In this document: piece after piece, positions 24,322 through 33,894 of the stretch
How positions within the stretch are numbered: position 1 is the stretch's first letter
Layout: every line of letters begins with the position of its first letter
Assembly (NCBI GenBank): GCA_900546875.1
Contig: URET01000001.1
Coordinates: 186,001-250,000, forward strand
Direction of reading: 5' to 3'
Length of the DNA: 64,000 nt
Origin: an uncultured Eubacteriales bacterium
GTDB lineage: Bacteria > Bacillota > Clostridia > Christensenellales > CAG-314
Program-made: the position numbers and the translations under genes
The notes under the pieces: model-generated
Told to the model about the DNA's origin: nothing
Databases searched by the model: none
What the model saw: the letters and a program-made list of their open reading frames with translations, nothing else

Positions 24322-25863
24322 TTAATCAGCAATAATTCTTGAAAACGTTCCGAAATAATTGACATGCTCTGAAGTACACACAAGATATAAACCCTCCTGC
24401 TGCATTCCGTCCACATATTCGATTCCCGTGCAGTCTCTGTAAATATCAACGTTTATCCCTATATATATATGTTCATCAAGCAAAACATTGCCTTCCGAAA
24501 CAGAATTGAAAAATACAATACCTTCTGCATATGCGCCATCCGGCAAAGCTCTGTATTGATTCCCGGGATTTGTTTCGGGTATCAGCGCCGCAAGCTTAAT
24601 CGGAGCTCCGTAATCGGCTATCTGACTTAAAAGGTTTATCCTTAAATACAATATGAAATCATCGCTATCGTAAGTTACATTTGAACCCTCTATATCTGAA
24701 ACCATTTCACGTGAAGTTTTTAAAAATATACCGTTATCCGCTCCGTTTCCGTACATATCCAGGAATGAATCGGGCACTCCGGGTACAGCGCCGTAACAGT
24801 AATTTATTTTATCGTACAAGGTTTTCCCTATTAATAATTCTCCATTATCGTCTTTTACGCCATACATCATGATACAGATAAAATCTCCCTTTTCTTCCAT
24901 CGCGTCATAATCGGCGTCGCCGTAATCGGGAGCGTCAACATTTTTCACCGCAAAACCGAAACCGACATTACCTATGCGGCAATTCTGTCCATCATATAAA
25001 GCTGCGGTTTTATTGCTGCCGGTACTTAAAAAATACCTGTTGAAAAGCTGACGAACGCATACTTTAGCCATATCACTGTTTCTGCTCGGAAGCGAATAAT
25101 CAACATCAAATACCAATACAGCGGATTTATATGAACCTCCTGCAACAGGATATGTTTCAATAATATATCCGAAGGCTGTCCCCGTCACGGTTTTCTCCAC
25201 CGGCGAGTAAAAATACTCCGACGGAATCAAAGTCGTGATGTCGCCATCGGGAGAGGAAAGATAATCGTTCAGCGCTTCCTTGTCATTCGCCATGGACTGC
25301 GCACGCTGTTCAAGCGACTCATCACCGCTTAATTTATCAGATAACTCATCACTTTTTTCCCTGCTTCTTTGTATCATATTGGAAGCCAATATGTCACTGT
25401 GGTTCAGAAGCTCTGCGGTGGTTTCATCCGCCTCTTTATCCGACTTCAATAACGCAAAAGCCTCATCAGTCACATTCGCATAAACAGCAAAACACTCGTT
25501 TTTTGCCGGCTTGATCAGAAAAATCGTAACATCATACGAGGCAGAATCGTGATTCCTTACTCCCAGTGCCTGCAAAACTCTGTATTCACCGCGAGAATTA
25601 TCCGGCAAACAATTTGCTGCATAGTACTCGGCGTCATCTGCCCCGACCTTATAGAATTTATAGCCTATTTTTATCGATTGAGCTCCTCCATCATCGAAAT
25701 TCAACACGGCAGTGCTTCCCGATATTTCAAGTCCGGCAGCTTCAATAACTTTATATTCCAAAGAGGTAAATGCGTCAGTATAAGAAGTCCGAGGGAGAAA
25801 TATAACCAATAAAGCAGCCGCTACTATAACCGCTACAATACTTACAGGTATCAATTTTTTCAT
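24322..25863 (-). CDS. Unrecognised N-terminally anchored extracytoplasmic protein
   Basis: A 513-residue protein from ATG 25861-25863, preferred because GGAG lies 9 bases upstream; two further ATGs lie just upstream. Residues 1-27 (MKKLIPVSIVAVIVAAALLV) are a signal peptide or anchor, the rest is soluble and acidic, with a Ser/Glu/Lys-rich segment about 165-205 and otherwise mixed beta-like sequence. Few Cys and no catalytic motif were recognised. It follows a 60-residue membrane protein gene by 35 bases, and both lie behind the promoter at 26353-26381. The function is unknown; secretion is inferred from the N-terminus. Confidence 0.8.
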   Translation of the reverse strand: MKKLIPVSIVAVIVAAALLVIFLPRTSYTDAFTSLEYKVIEAAGLEISGSTAVLNFDDGGAQSIKIGYKFYKVGADDAEYYAANCLPDNSRGEYRVLQALGVRNHDSASYDVTIFLIKPAKNECFAVYANVTDEAFALLKSDKEADETTAELLNHSDILASNMIQRSREKSDELSDKLSGDESLEQRAQSMANDKEALNDYLSSPDGDITTLIPSEYFYSPVEKTVTGTAFGYIIETYPVAGGSYKSAVLVFDVDYSLPSRNSDMAKVCVRQLFNRYFLSTGSNKTAALYDGQNCRIGNVGFGFAVKNVDAPDYGDADYDAMEEKGDFICIMMYGVKDDNGELLIGKTLYDKINYCYGAVPGVPDSFLDMYGNGADNGIFLKTSREMVSDIEGSNVTYDSDDFILYLRINLLSQIADYGAPIKLAALIPETNPGNQYRALPDGAYAEGIVFFNSVSEGNVLLDEHIYIGINVDIYRDCTGIEYVDGMQQEGLYLVCTSEHVNYFGTFSRIIAD

Positions 25864-25898
25864 ATACATCATCTCCTTATATGTATTTTTACGGAAAT

Positions 25899-26081
25899 TT
25901 ATTTTCCGGCCAACTTCCCGTTAATCAGAACGCCGATCCACGTTGCCAAAGGAAACAGCACTATGCATAATATTCCGCCTGCAATTTCACCCGATAAAAA
26001 ACAGAATATCGCTGTTGCTAAAGTTGCCGCAATTCCGCTTATTATAATTATAATACGCATTATAAAATAATATTTGCTCAT
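25899..26081 (-). CDS. Small two-helix membrane protein, unrecognised
   Basis: A 60-residue frame with two hydrophobic segments (FIMRIIIIISGIAATLATAI and GGILCIVLFPLATWIGVLI) and a Gly-Lys C-terminus (INGKLAGK). The ribosome site is modest (AAAGG, 7 bases before ATG). It lies directly above the 513-residue anchored protein gene, so a joint role is possible. The function is unknown. Confidence 0.55.
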   Translation of the reverse strand: MSKYYFIMRIIIIISGIAATLATAIFCFLSGEIAGGILCIVLFPLATWIGVLINGKLAGK

Positions 26082-26441
26082 AATATACCTTTGATAATCT
26101 TAAATAATATTATTCGGCACTGTATCTTTGATATGTAACGTATTCGTAGATGTTCTTTGCTGAATCATAATAAAATAATGACTGGAAGGCATACGTCACG
26201 CCGGGAAAAAATAATGTTTCATCCAGCACAATATATAATCGGATTCCTACAGTCAAAAAATTTTTTTATATACCTCTTTTTTTATACCCACAGCAGATCA
26301 ATTACCTTATACTTGTATACCTCCTTTTATTAAAATCCTCCTCTGTATAAACAGTATAATACACATCAATGAAAATGTCAATGATCTGCATTCATTTTTT
26401 TTTGTTATTTGTACTTTCTTTTCTTTATTTAAAAAATTCGG
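26082..26441 (-). other. Gene-poor leader region behind a strong promoter
   Basis: No convincing gene. After the promoter (26353-26381) the transcript carries two good ribosome-site sequences (GAGGAGG and AAAGGAGG, about 26317-26346) that are not followed by any start codon. A 48-codon frame (26110-26256, first possible start TTG) reads protein-like (PGVTYAFQSLFYYDSAKNIY) but lacks a spaced ribosome site. It may be a decayed gene. Confidence 0.4.
26353..26381 (-). promoter_or_regulatory. Strong promoter upstream of the small and anchored protein genes
   Basis: Minus-strand TTGACA (26376-26381), 17-base spacer, TATACT (26353-26358). It lies about 265 nt above the first clear gene, leaving a long leader. 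Confidence 0.85.
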
Positions 26442-27182
26442 TTATTTTCTGAAACGTTTTTCCCATTTTTCGAATTTTACTTTTTCAATATCAAAATAAA
26501 GCTTGTTCATTTCATTTCGTATTTCGGAAGTAATACGCCGGCATTCTTCGGATGAATTGTTTTCCGGTTTGTAAACGACGGGATCCCCTACCGAAAGTAT
26601 ATGTAGTTCCCTGTCTGCATACAAAGGATAAAAGGTCAGTATTTCCTTTGTGGCGTCGTAAAATTTTTTCGCAAGATGTGAAAATGCAGGATGAAAATCC
26701 GAAAATCCCGTCTTCTTGTATCTGCCGTCTTTCTCCTTCGACGAGTTTTCTGGGAATATCAAAATATTGTGACCGGCTGCCAATGCCTGAATGCTTTTAT
26801 TCAGCATTTCACTGACCGCTCGCATACTGAGTTTTCCTACCGGTATCGGATCAAACTGTTTTATGACTCCGGAAGCTATTTTCCCCGCAAGTGATGAGTA
26901 TAAACGCTTGGTTTTCAAGGGCCATTTCTTAACTGACATCGTATTTGCCATTATATGTTCTTTAGCAAGTTTTTTGTCCGTCATTCTCTCATCTACCCAA
27001 GGTCTTATATAAAAAGGAAGCGTTGCAACACATGTCATGGGACCAAATAACTCACTGTGATTGCAAATAAACACGCATGGTTCCCTGATGTCCATCAGTT
27101 TCTCGCCGCCCACAAGTTTGCTCCTTACAAACGGTCCGATTGTGATCAGCATTATCCCGGCTGTAAATCTTCTCCTTTTCAA
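26442..27182 (-). CDS. Divergent PlsC-like 1-acylglycerol-3-phosphate acyltransferase
   Basis: The 246-residue protein looks like a PlsC-type acyltransferase that adds the second acyl chain in phospholipid synthesis. Motif I is CNHSELFGP (about 40-48): the catalytic His is present but the Asp expected five residues later is replaced by Gly. Motif III is represented by LIFPENSSKEKDGR (about 143-156), close to the family EGTRS-type block. An N-terminal hydrophobic stretch (TAGIMLITIGPFV) suggests membrane contact. It ends the ECF-coaX-uvrB-uvrA operon, 20 bases after uvrA. The missing Asp makes activity uncertain. Confidence 0.65.
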   Translation of the reverse strand: MKRRRFTAGIMLITIGPFVRSKLVGGEKLMDIREPCVFICNHSELFGPMTCVATLPFYIRPWVDERMTDKKLAKEHIMANTMSVKKWPLKTKRLYSSLAGKIASGVIKQFDPIPVGKLSMRAVSEMLNKSIQALAAGHNILIFPENSSKEKDGRYKKTGFSDFHPAFSHLAKKFYDATKEILTFYPLYADRELHILSVGDPVVYKPENNSSEECRRITSEIRNEMNKLYFDIEKVKFEKWEKRFRK

Positions 27183-27202
27183 AATAACCTCCGTATTGAT
27201 GC

Positions 27203-30049
27203 TTAAAATCCCTTTTTGTTTTTCTCCTTAAACAAATACTTTTTTAAAAACTTACCCGTGTAACTCTTTTCACAGTTTGCGATTTCTTCCGGCGTACCCT
27301 CAGCTATGAGTCTTCCTCCCTCGTCTCCTCCTTCGGGTCCGAGATCGATTATATAATCCGCCACCTTTATCACATCCATGTTGTGCTCTATTACCAAAAC
27401 CGTATTCCCTCCCGAAGCCAGCCTTTGCAATATAACAAGCAGCTTATCTACGTCAGCCCAATGAAGACCTGTCGTAGGCTCATCCAGAATATAGATCGTC
27501 CTCCCGGTGCTTCTTCTGCATAATTCGGTCGCCAACTTTACTCTTTGAGCTTCGCCGCCTGAAAGAGTCGTTGCAGACTGACCGAGTTTAATATACCCTA
27601 ATCCAACGTCCTTCAAGGTGTTCAGTTTATTATATATCGACGGAATAGCGCTGAAAAAATCCACGGCTTCGTCGACAGTCATATCGAGAACATCGGCTAT
27701 GGTTTTATTCTTGTACTTCACCTGCAGAGTTTCCCTGTTGTACCTTTGTCCGTGGCATACCTCACACGGTACATATACGTCAGGCAGAAAATTCATTTCT
27801 ATTTTTATGATCCCGTCACCACGGCAGTTTTCACATCTGCCACCCTTCGTGTTGAAACTGAATCTGCCTGCTTTGTAACCGCGTTCTTTTGCGTCCGATG
27901 TTGAAGCAAACAATTCCCTTATCGCAGTAAACACATCGGTATAAGTTGCCGGATTGCTTCGCGGAGTACGCCCTATAGGCGACTGATCTATTGCTATTAC
28001 CTTGTCCAACAGATCAAATCCTTCTATACTTGCGCAATCAACTTCCTTCTTACGAGCTCCGTTCAGCCGATAAGAAAGAAAAGGTTTTATTATCTCATTC
28101 ACCAAACTGCTTTTTCCGCTTCCCGACACCCCCGTGACTACCGTGAAAAGTCCGAGCGGGATATCTATGTCTATCCCTTTGAGGTTATTTTTATAAGCGT
28201 TTTTTATCCTCAGCATTTTCTCAGGATTGACTGGTCTTCGTTTCTCCGGCACGGCTATGAATTTTTTCCCCGATAAATATTGTCCCGTTATCGAAGCCGG
28301 CTCCGCCATGATATCCTCTACGCTGCCCGATGCAACTAACTCCCCGCCATGCACTCCTGCCCCCGGTCCTATATCTACAATGTAATCGGCGCTCCTTATA
28401 GTGTCTTCATCGTGCTCTACTACTATCAGTGTATTCCCGAGATCTCTGAGTCTTTCAAGTGTCTCTATGAGTTTGGCGTTATCCCTCTGATGAAGCCCTA
28501 TGCTGGGTTCGTCGAGAATATAAAGCACCCCCATGAGTCCGCTTCCTATCTGTGTCGCCAATCTTATCCTCTGAGCTTCGCCTCCTGAAAGCGTCCCGCT
28601 TGACCGCCATAAATTCAGATACCCCAATCCGACACGCACTAAAAAGTTCAGCCGCGCCCTGATCTCCTTCAGTATCATATACGCTATCTGCCCTTTTGTT
28701 TCATTCAGTGTCAGCTCACTGAAAAATTCGGTCAGCTTGTTTACCGGCATCATGCATATTTCGTATATGCTTTTCCCGCCTACCGTTACGGCAAGCGACT
28801 GCGGTTTAAGTCTTTTGCCTTTGCATGCCTCACACGGCCTTGTTGACATAAGTGCTTCGTATTCCCTTTTGACATATTCGGAAGTCGTTGCCCTGTACCT
28901 TCTTTCCAGCATCGGGATAAGGCCTTCCCAGCTGTTGTTGTATTCATACGAAAACTTATCGGAATTATATTCCATAGACATCCTTTCACCGTTATTTCCG
29001 TATAAAATAAGATGCTTCGCTTTCTCCGATAAATCTTTGAAAGGTTTATTCATGTCTATGCCGTATTTTTTCGAAAGAGCCTTCATGTACATCTCAAGAT
29101 GCCTTCCGCCGTCAATGCTGAAACCCATTATTTTTATGGCGCCTTCCTTCACACTTTTTGACGGATCGGTTATGATCTTATCTTCGTCAAACTCCATCTT
29201 GAATCCAAGTCCGGCACACTCGGGACACGCCCCGAAAGGACTGTTGAAACTGAATGTTCTCGGCTCAAGTTCTTCAAGCCCTTCTCCGCAATCCGGACAG
29301 GTATATTTCCCCGAATACAATTTGTCTGACCCGTCTACACTTATGACCACAAGATCATCGGCTATATTCATGGCTGTCTCAATCGCCTCTGCAAGACGCT
29401 GCTCACAGCCCTTCTTCAGAATAAGCCTGTCTATTACAAGGTTTACATTATGCTTTACGTTTTTATCAAGCTTTATTTCCTCTTCAAGAAGATATTCGTT
29501 TCCGTCTACTTCAACCCTTACATACCCGCTTTTCATGTACCCTTCGAAAAGCTTGGCAAATTCTCCCTTCCGCCCTCTGACTACGGGCGCCTTGATGATC
29601 AGTTTGCTCCCCTCGGTCCCGGCAAGAACTTTGTCGCATATCTGATCTACTGTCTGCATTTCTATTTCCTTTCCGCATTTGTAACAGTGCGGCGTCCCTA
29701 TGCGCGCATACAACAGTCTAAGGTAATCGTATATCTCTGTAACAGTTCCCACTATGGAACGAGGGTTGGCAGATGTTGTTTTCTGATCGATCGATATAGC
29801 CGGACTCAGTCCTTCTATATACTCTACGTCAGGCTTTTCCATTTGCCCTAAAAATTGCCTCGCATATGCCGACAGACTTTCCATATACCTTCTTTGTCCT
29901 TCGGCAAATATCGTATCGAAAGCCAAACTGCTTTTTCCGCTGCCGGATATCCCCGTAAACACGACCAGCTTGTCTCTAGGTATTTCAACGTCTATCCCTT
30001 TAAGATTGTTTTCTTTTGCATTCTTTATATATATGCTCTTTTCACTCAT
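27203..30049 (-). CDS. uvrA: Excinuclease ABC subunit A
   Basis: UvrA is the damage-sensing ATPase of nucleotide excision repair and loads UvrB. The 948-residue protein has two ABC ATPase modules: Walker [11 protein letters not shown] (about 33-42) and [11 protein letters not shown] (about 640-650), signatures [13 protein letters not shown] and [13 protein letters not shown], and the Cys-rich zinc modules ([39 protein letters not shown]...CEVCHGQRY). It overlaps uvrB by 4 bases (ATGA). Length and motifs are normal; no sign of a UvrA2-type deletion. Confidence 0.97.
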   Translation of the reverse strand: MSEKSIYIKNAKENNLKGIDVEIPRDKLVVFTGISGSGKSSLAFDTIFAEGQRRYMESLSAYARQFLGQMEKPDVEYIEGLSPAISIDQKTTSANPRSIVGTVTEIYDYLRLLYARIGTPHCYKCGKEIEMQTVDQICDKVLAGTEGSKLIIKAPVVRGRKGEFAKLFEGYMKSGYVRVEVDGNEYLLEEEIKLDKNVKHNVNLVIDRLILKKGCEQRLAEAIETAMNIADDLVVISVDGSDKLYSGKYTCPDCGEGLEELEPRTFSFNSPFGACPECAGLGFKMEFDEDKIITDPSKSVKEGAIKIMGFSIDGGRHLEMYMKALSKKYGIDMNKPFKDLSEKAKHLILYGNNGERMSMEYNSDKFSYEYNNSWEGLIPMLERRYRATTSEYVKREYEALMSTRPCEACKGKRLKPQSLAVTVGGKSIYEICMMPVNKLTEFFSELTLNETKGQIAYMILKEIRARLNFLVRVGLGYLNLWRSSGTLSGGEAQRIRLATQIGSGLMGVLYILDEPSIGLHQRDNAKLIETLERLRDLGNTLIVVEHDEDTIRSADYIVDIGPGAGVHGGELVASGSVEDIMAEPASITGQYLSGKKFIAVPEKRRPVNPEKMLRIKNAYKNNLKGIDIDIPLGLFTVVTGVSGSGKSSLVNEIIKPFLSYRLNGARKKEVDCASIEGFDLLDKVIAIDQSPIGRTPRSNPATYTDVFTAIRELFASTSDAKERGYKAGRFSFNTKGGRCENCRGDGIIKIEMNFLPDVYVPCEVCHGQRYNRETLQVKYKNKTIADVLDMTVDEAVDFFSAIPSIYNKLNTLKDVGLGYIKLGQSATTLSGGEAQRVKLATELCRRSTGRTIYILDEPTTGLHWADVDKLLVILQRLASGGNTVLVIEHNMDVIKVADYIIDLGPEGGDEGGRLIAEGTPEEIANCEKSYTGKFLKKYLFKEKNKKGF

Positions 30050-32028
30050 ACTTCTTTTTTCCCTGCTTTCGATTTATCGATTCTTTCAAGCTGTTTCCTC
30101 AGTCCCGATATATGATCCCTTAATTTTATAGCTCTTTCAAAATCGAGTTCCAAAGCGGCTTTTTTCATACTTACCGACAATCTGTCTATTTCCTTACCTA
30201 ATTCATACTTATTCATCCTGTCGGTTTCTTTCTTGGTTATCTCCAATGTGTTGGCGACATTATGTCTGATAGTCTCGGGTATTATTCCGTGTTCTTTATT
30301 ATATTTGTCCTGAAGCGTACGGCGGCGTTCGGTTTCGTCTATTGCGCGCCTCATGCTCCCGGTAACGGTATCCGCATACATTATGACCCTGCCTCTGACG
30401 TTCCTTGCAGCCCTTCCTATCGTTTGTATCAAAGAGCTTTCGCTCCTCAAAAAACCTTCCTTATCGGCATCAAGTATTGCGACCAGTTCCACCGAAGGAA
30501 GATCAAGCCCTTCTCTGAGCAAGTTGATGCCGACCAATACGTCAAACTCATCTCCCTTGAAAGCAGATATGATTTCTATTCGTTCAAGGGTATCTATATC
30601 ACTGTGCATATAACGCACTCTTATACCGCGTTCCAGCAGATAATCCGTAAGTTTCTCGGCCATTTTCTTCGTCAGAGTCGTGACAAGGACCTTTCCTTTA
30701 TTATCCGTTGCCGTTTTTATTTCATCTATCAGGTCGTCTATCTGACCTTCGGTCTTCCTGACGCTGATCTCGGGATCCAACAATCCCGTTGGTCTTATCA
30801 GTTGTTCGACGACCTGTCCCGAAACTGATATCTCATAATCTGCCGGTGTTGCGGATACGCATATCATCTGCCCTATTTTATCGTCAAATTCGTCAAATTT
30901 TAAAGGACGATTGTCAAAAGCCGAACGCAATCTGAACCCGTAATCCACCAGATTCGTCTTACGCGCTCTGTCGCCGTTATACATCGCCCTTATCTGTGGA
31001 ATTGACATATGACTTTCGTCAATGAATGTTATAAACCCTTTAGGAAAATAATCGAGCAAGGTGTAAGGCGGTTCTCCCGGTTTCCTTCCGTCAAAATAAC
31101 GGGAGTAATTCTCTATTCCGCTGCAATAACCTATTTCTTTTATCATTTCCATATCATAAGTCGTTCTTTGGAAAAGTCTCTGTGCTTCTATGGCTTTCCC
31201 CTGCGCTTTCAGAGCCGCAACTTCCCGATCCATATCAAAACGGATATTTTCAAGTGCAGCTTCTTTTGTTATTCCGTTTATCACATAATGCGTCGCGGGA
31301 AATATTATTGTATGCAAAAGCGTGGATATCCTTCGTCCAGTCATAGCCTCGACTTCGGAAATGCGGTCTACTTCGTCACCGAAAAACTCGACTCTTATCA
31401 GAGTGTCATCCGAGCTTGAAGGAAATATCTCCACTGTGTCGCCCCTTACTCTGAATGATCCGCGGGTGAAATCCATATCGTTTCTCGTATATTGGATCTC
31501 CACCAGTCTCCGAAGAAGCTCCTTCCTGGTTATCTCCATACCCGGACGCAAACTGATACTCATTTCATAGTACTCGCCCGGAGCTCCGAGTCCGTATATA
31601 CACGACACCGACGCAACCACTATGACATCTTTTCTTTCAAATAGCGAACACGTCGCCGAGTGACGAAGCTTGTCTATTTCGTCATTGATATCCAATTCCT
31701 TTTCTATATAGAGATCTCTTGCGGGAATATAACTTTCCGGCATATAGTAATCATAGTAACTTACAAAATACTCCACCCTGTTTTCAGGAAAAAACTCCCT
31801 GAATTCATTGCACAGCTGTGCGGCAAGCGTTTTGTTGTGTGAAATAACAAGCGCGGGTCTGTTCAGCCGCGCTATGATATTTGCCATGGTAAAAGTCTTT
31901 CCGCTTCCCGTGACCCCTTTCAGCACCTGTGTCCGATATCCGTTTTCTACACCTTCCACAAGCTCTTCGATAGCCTTGGGCTGATCTCCGGTAGGTCTGT
32001 AATTGCTTACAAGTTTGAATTCACTCAT
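30046..32028 (-). CDS. uvrB: Excinuclease ABC subunit B
   Basis: UvrB is the helicase-like damage verifier of excision repair. The 660-residue protein has Walker [13 protein letters not shown] (about 39-50), the beta-hairpin region [18 protein letters not shown] (about 85-102) that clamps DNA, helicase motif [11 protein letters not shown], the [14 protein letters not shown] block, and a C-terminal UVR domain ([19 protein letters not shown]) that contacts UvrA and UvrC. It overlaps coaX by 8 bases and uvrA by 4, so expression is coupled to pantothenate kinase rather than to an obvious SOS box. Confidence 0.97.
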   Translation of the reverse strand: MSEFKLVSNYRPTGDQPKAIEELVEGVENGYRTQVLKGVTGSGKTFTMANIIARLNRPALVISHNKTLAAQLCNEFREFFPENRVEYFVSYYDYYMPESYIPARDLYIEKELDINDEIDKLRHSATCSLFERKDVIVVASVSCIYGLGAPGEYYEMSISLRPGMEITRKELLRRLVEIQYTRNDMDFTRGSFRVRGDTVEIFPSSSDDTLIRVEFFGDEVDRISEVEAMTGRRISTLLHTIIFPATHYVINGITKEAALENIRFDMDREVAALKAQGKAIEAQRLFQRTTYDMEMIKEIGYCSGIENYSRYFDGRKPGEPPYTLLDYFPKGFITFIDESHMSIPQIRAMYNGDRARKTNLVDYGFRLRSAFDNRPLKFDEFDDKIGQMICVSATPADYEISVSGQVVEQLIRPTGLLDPEISVRKTEGQIDDLIDEIKTATDNKGKVLVTTLTKKMAEKLTDYLLERGIRVRYMHSDIDTLERIEIISAFKGDEFDVLVGINLLREGLDLPSVELVAILDADKEGFLRSESSLIQTIGRAARNVRGRVIMYADTVTGSMRRAIDETERRRTLQDKYNKEHGIIPETIRHNVANTLEITKKETDRMNKYELGKEIDRLSVSMKKAALELDFERAIKLRDHISGLRKQLERIDKSKAGKKEV

Positions 32029-32794
32029 TATCCTTATTCATCAAATACAATATATTCAAGCCTTCAAGACTGAGCCCCCTGTCCACAATGTCGATATCGC
32101 ACTCTTCAACAAAAACCTCACTGAGCCCCCCGGTCGCTATAACCTTTACTTCCGGATATTTCATCTCTTTCTTTATTCGTCTTGTTATCTCTTTTACCTG
32201 TCCAATTACCGAATAATATATACCACTCTGAATGTTTTTAACTGTACTTCTGCATATGGCACTTTTTGTTTGCACGATCTCGACATTAGGCAGCTTCGCT
32301 GTGGACGAAGCTAACGACTCTACCGCCGACTTGACTCCCAATGTGATACATCCCCCTATAAACTCGCCTTTTTCGTTCACCACATTAAATGTCGTAGCCG
32401 TGCCGAAATCGATAAGTATAAAAGGAGCTCCGTATTTGTTTATTGCGGCAACGCTGTTGATTATTCTGTCGCTTCCGAGTTCATACGGATTGTCATATCT
32501 GACATTAAGCCCCGATTTTATCCCTACCCCGACAAACAACGGCTTCACATTAAAATAATACGTGATCATATGCTCTATCGTATAATTCAATTGCGGTATT
32601 ACCGAGGAAATTATACTCCCTGTAATCATATCAGGCAGGATCCCCGAGGAGGACAACAAATTCAGGATCGTGATACCGTACTCATCGGCAGTATGTGATA
32701 TATCACTGGCGACTCTGTAACTGCTGATCAGCTTCTCTTCGTCAAAAACGCCTATTTTTATATTAGTATTTCCTATATCTACAGCTAAATTCAT
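32021..32794 (-). CDS. coaX: Type III pantothenate kinase
   Basis: CoaX phosphorylates pantothenate in the first step of coenzyme A synthesis. The 257-residue protein has the type III phosphate loop [12 protein letters not shown] (6-17), PYELGSDRI (about 101-109) and [14 protein letters not shown] (about 126-139) of the ASKHA fold. It lies between a membrane ECF substrate-binding subunit and uvrB, 20 bases after the former. The pairing suggests the ECF protein supplies pantothenate. Confidence 0.94.
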   Translation of the reverse strand: MNLAVDIGNTNIKIGVFDEEKLISSYRVASDISHTADEYGITILNLLSSSGILPDMITGSIISSVIPQLNYTIEHMITYYFNVKPLFVGVGIKSGLNVRYDNPYELGSDRIINSVAAINKYGAPFILIDFGTATTFNVVNEKGEFIGGCITLGVKSAVESLASSTAKLPNVEIVQTKSAICRSTVKNIQSGIYYSVIGQVKEITRRIKKEMKYPEVKVIATGGLSEVFVEECDIDIVDRGLSLEGLNILYLMNKDNE

Positions 32795-32814
32795 TCGTTT
32801 TTCCCCTGTATCAA

Positions 32815-33480
32815 TTACTCCCCGGCTATCGATATCTTCGCCCCGCGTGACACTCCGATCGTAAGAAACGGCACAATAAGCATTGCACTTATGAATTCAG
32901 GCAAAAAATTCGACAGCATTATTGCTCCGACTACCTGAAAATAACTCTGCATTTCTCCCCTGTTCAGACTTAACATAAACATTACAGTTGCCGTATTTAC
33001 AATAACCCCGACCCCTGCGGCTATAAATGCCGAAAAATATCTCCTGTTGTTGATCTTGGCTTTCTTCAGTATCCTGAAAAAAAGCTTATAAGCGCCGAAT
33101 ACTGCAATACCCACTATCATCCTGGGAAGCACCGAAACCCAAGGCAACATAAATTCGGGCGAAGGAAATATCACTGCCGCTATCAATGACGCTACACCGA
33201 ATAATGTCCCCATAAGCAAAGCTTCCCATATATTCCTGCTCAGCAATATAAATACGAAGCTTACCGCTATTGTGCATACGGCAAGATTTATCGGCCAGGC
33301 CAACGATATCACTCTGTCAAGTAATCTGGCTACAAAAATCAGTGCAAATACGATCCCGTAAAGCGCAATTCTGTGGATCTTTCTTTTTCTGCGTACATTT
33401 GAAGTATTAATGTTATTTTCCGATGTCTGCGCATTATCCTGAGTAAGCTTATTCTGTTCCTGTTCGTTATTGTTGATCAT
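32815..33480 (-). CDS. ECF transporter substrate-binding (S) component, probably for pantothenate
   Basis: The 221-residue membrane protein has a polar 30-residue N-terminus and about six hydrophobic helices, the shape of an energy-coupling-factor S subunit. It lies directly above coaX, in one transcription unit, so pantothenate is the most likely substrate; this is inference from context. The shared ECF ATPases and T subunit are not in the window. A promoter lies at 33565-33593 and a GGAGGG ribosome site precedes the start. Confidence 0.75.
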   Translation of the reverse strand: MINNNEQEQNKLTQDNAQTSENNINTSNVRRKRKIHRIALYGIVFALIFVARLLDRVISLAWPINLAVCTIAVSFVFILLSRNIWEALLMGTLFGVASLIAAVIFPSPEFMLPWVSVLPRMIVGIAVFGAYKLFFRILKKAKINNRRYFSAFIAAGVGVIVNTATVMFMLSLNRGEMQSYFQVVGAIMLSNFLPEFISAMLIVPFLTIGVSRGAKISIAGE

Positions 33481-33564
33481 TTTTCCCTCCGATCCGCCTC
33501 ATGATGATAGCGGTCTATACAAAAAATATAATATTATCGGGCTCTTCCGATACCCGTAAATTGT

Positions 33565-33593
33565 ATTATAACACACAATAAAACAAATGTACA
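33565..33593 (-). promoter_or_regulatory. Promoter of the ECF-coaX-uvrB-uvrA-acyltransferase operon
   Basis: Minus-strand TGTACA (33588-33593), 17-base spacer, TATAAT (33565-33570). The -35 box is weak. The leader is about 75 nt and can form a small hairpin (TATCGG / CCGATA). Confidence 0.7.
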
Positions 33594-33894
33594 GGGATTT
33601 TAATAACTTTATTAAATATTAAACGTCAATAATTTTCCTCCCCTGTTCCTTCCGGTTTTACGGGCAATGCGCTTCAGATATTTCATCTTTATCTTGTGCC
33701 CGGAACCGCCTTGTAAGAAACCCCCTCCCTGAATATCAATAAATTATACCTTTTACCGCGTTCCGACAAAAATATTAAAAATTTATTTTTACGACATAAA
33801 ATGCCAAATATGTTCTATTTCGTTTTATTTTTCCATACATTGATTTGACGGCTGATATTTTAGCCGTGATCAAGTAACGCTTTTGAGGTGTGCG
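33594..33894. other. Intergenic region with no gene seen
   Basis: AT-rich except for about 33645-33735. No gene with both a start codon and ribosome site was found on either strand. A short inverted repeat (ACGGCT / AGCCGT, about 33848-33866) lies before the metallopeptidase gene; no clear promoter for that gene was recognised. Confidence 0.6.

Noticed and set aside
26110..26256. 48-codon frame above the small membrane protein
   Set aside because: No ATG, no ribosome site at a proper distance; kept only as part of the leader description.
28737..29645. 302-codon plus-strand frame opposite uvrA
   Set aside because: Lies fully within uvrA, which has all expected motifs; no independent start signals.
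33640..33740. Open frames in the gap before the metallopeptidase gene
   Set aside because: Short, broken by stops, without start or ribosome site; protein-like look is not reliable in this more G+C-rich patch.
33848..33866. Terminator before the metallopeptidase gene
   Set aside because: ACGGCT/AGCCGT hairpin has no T-run on either side.
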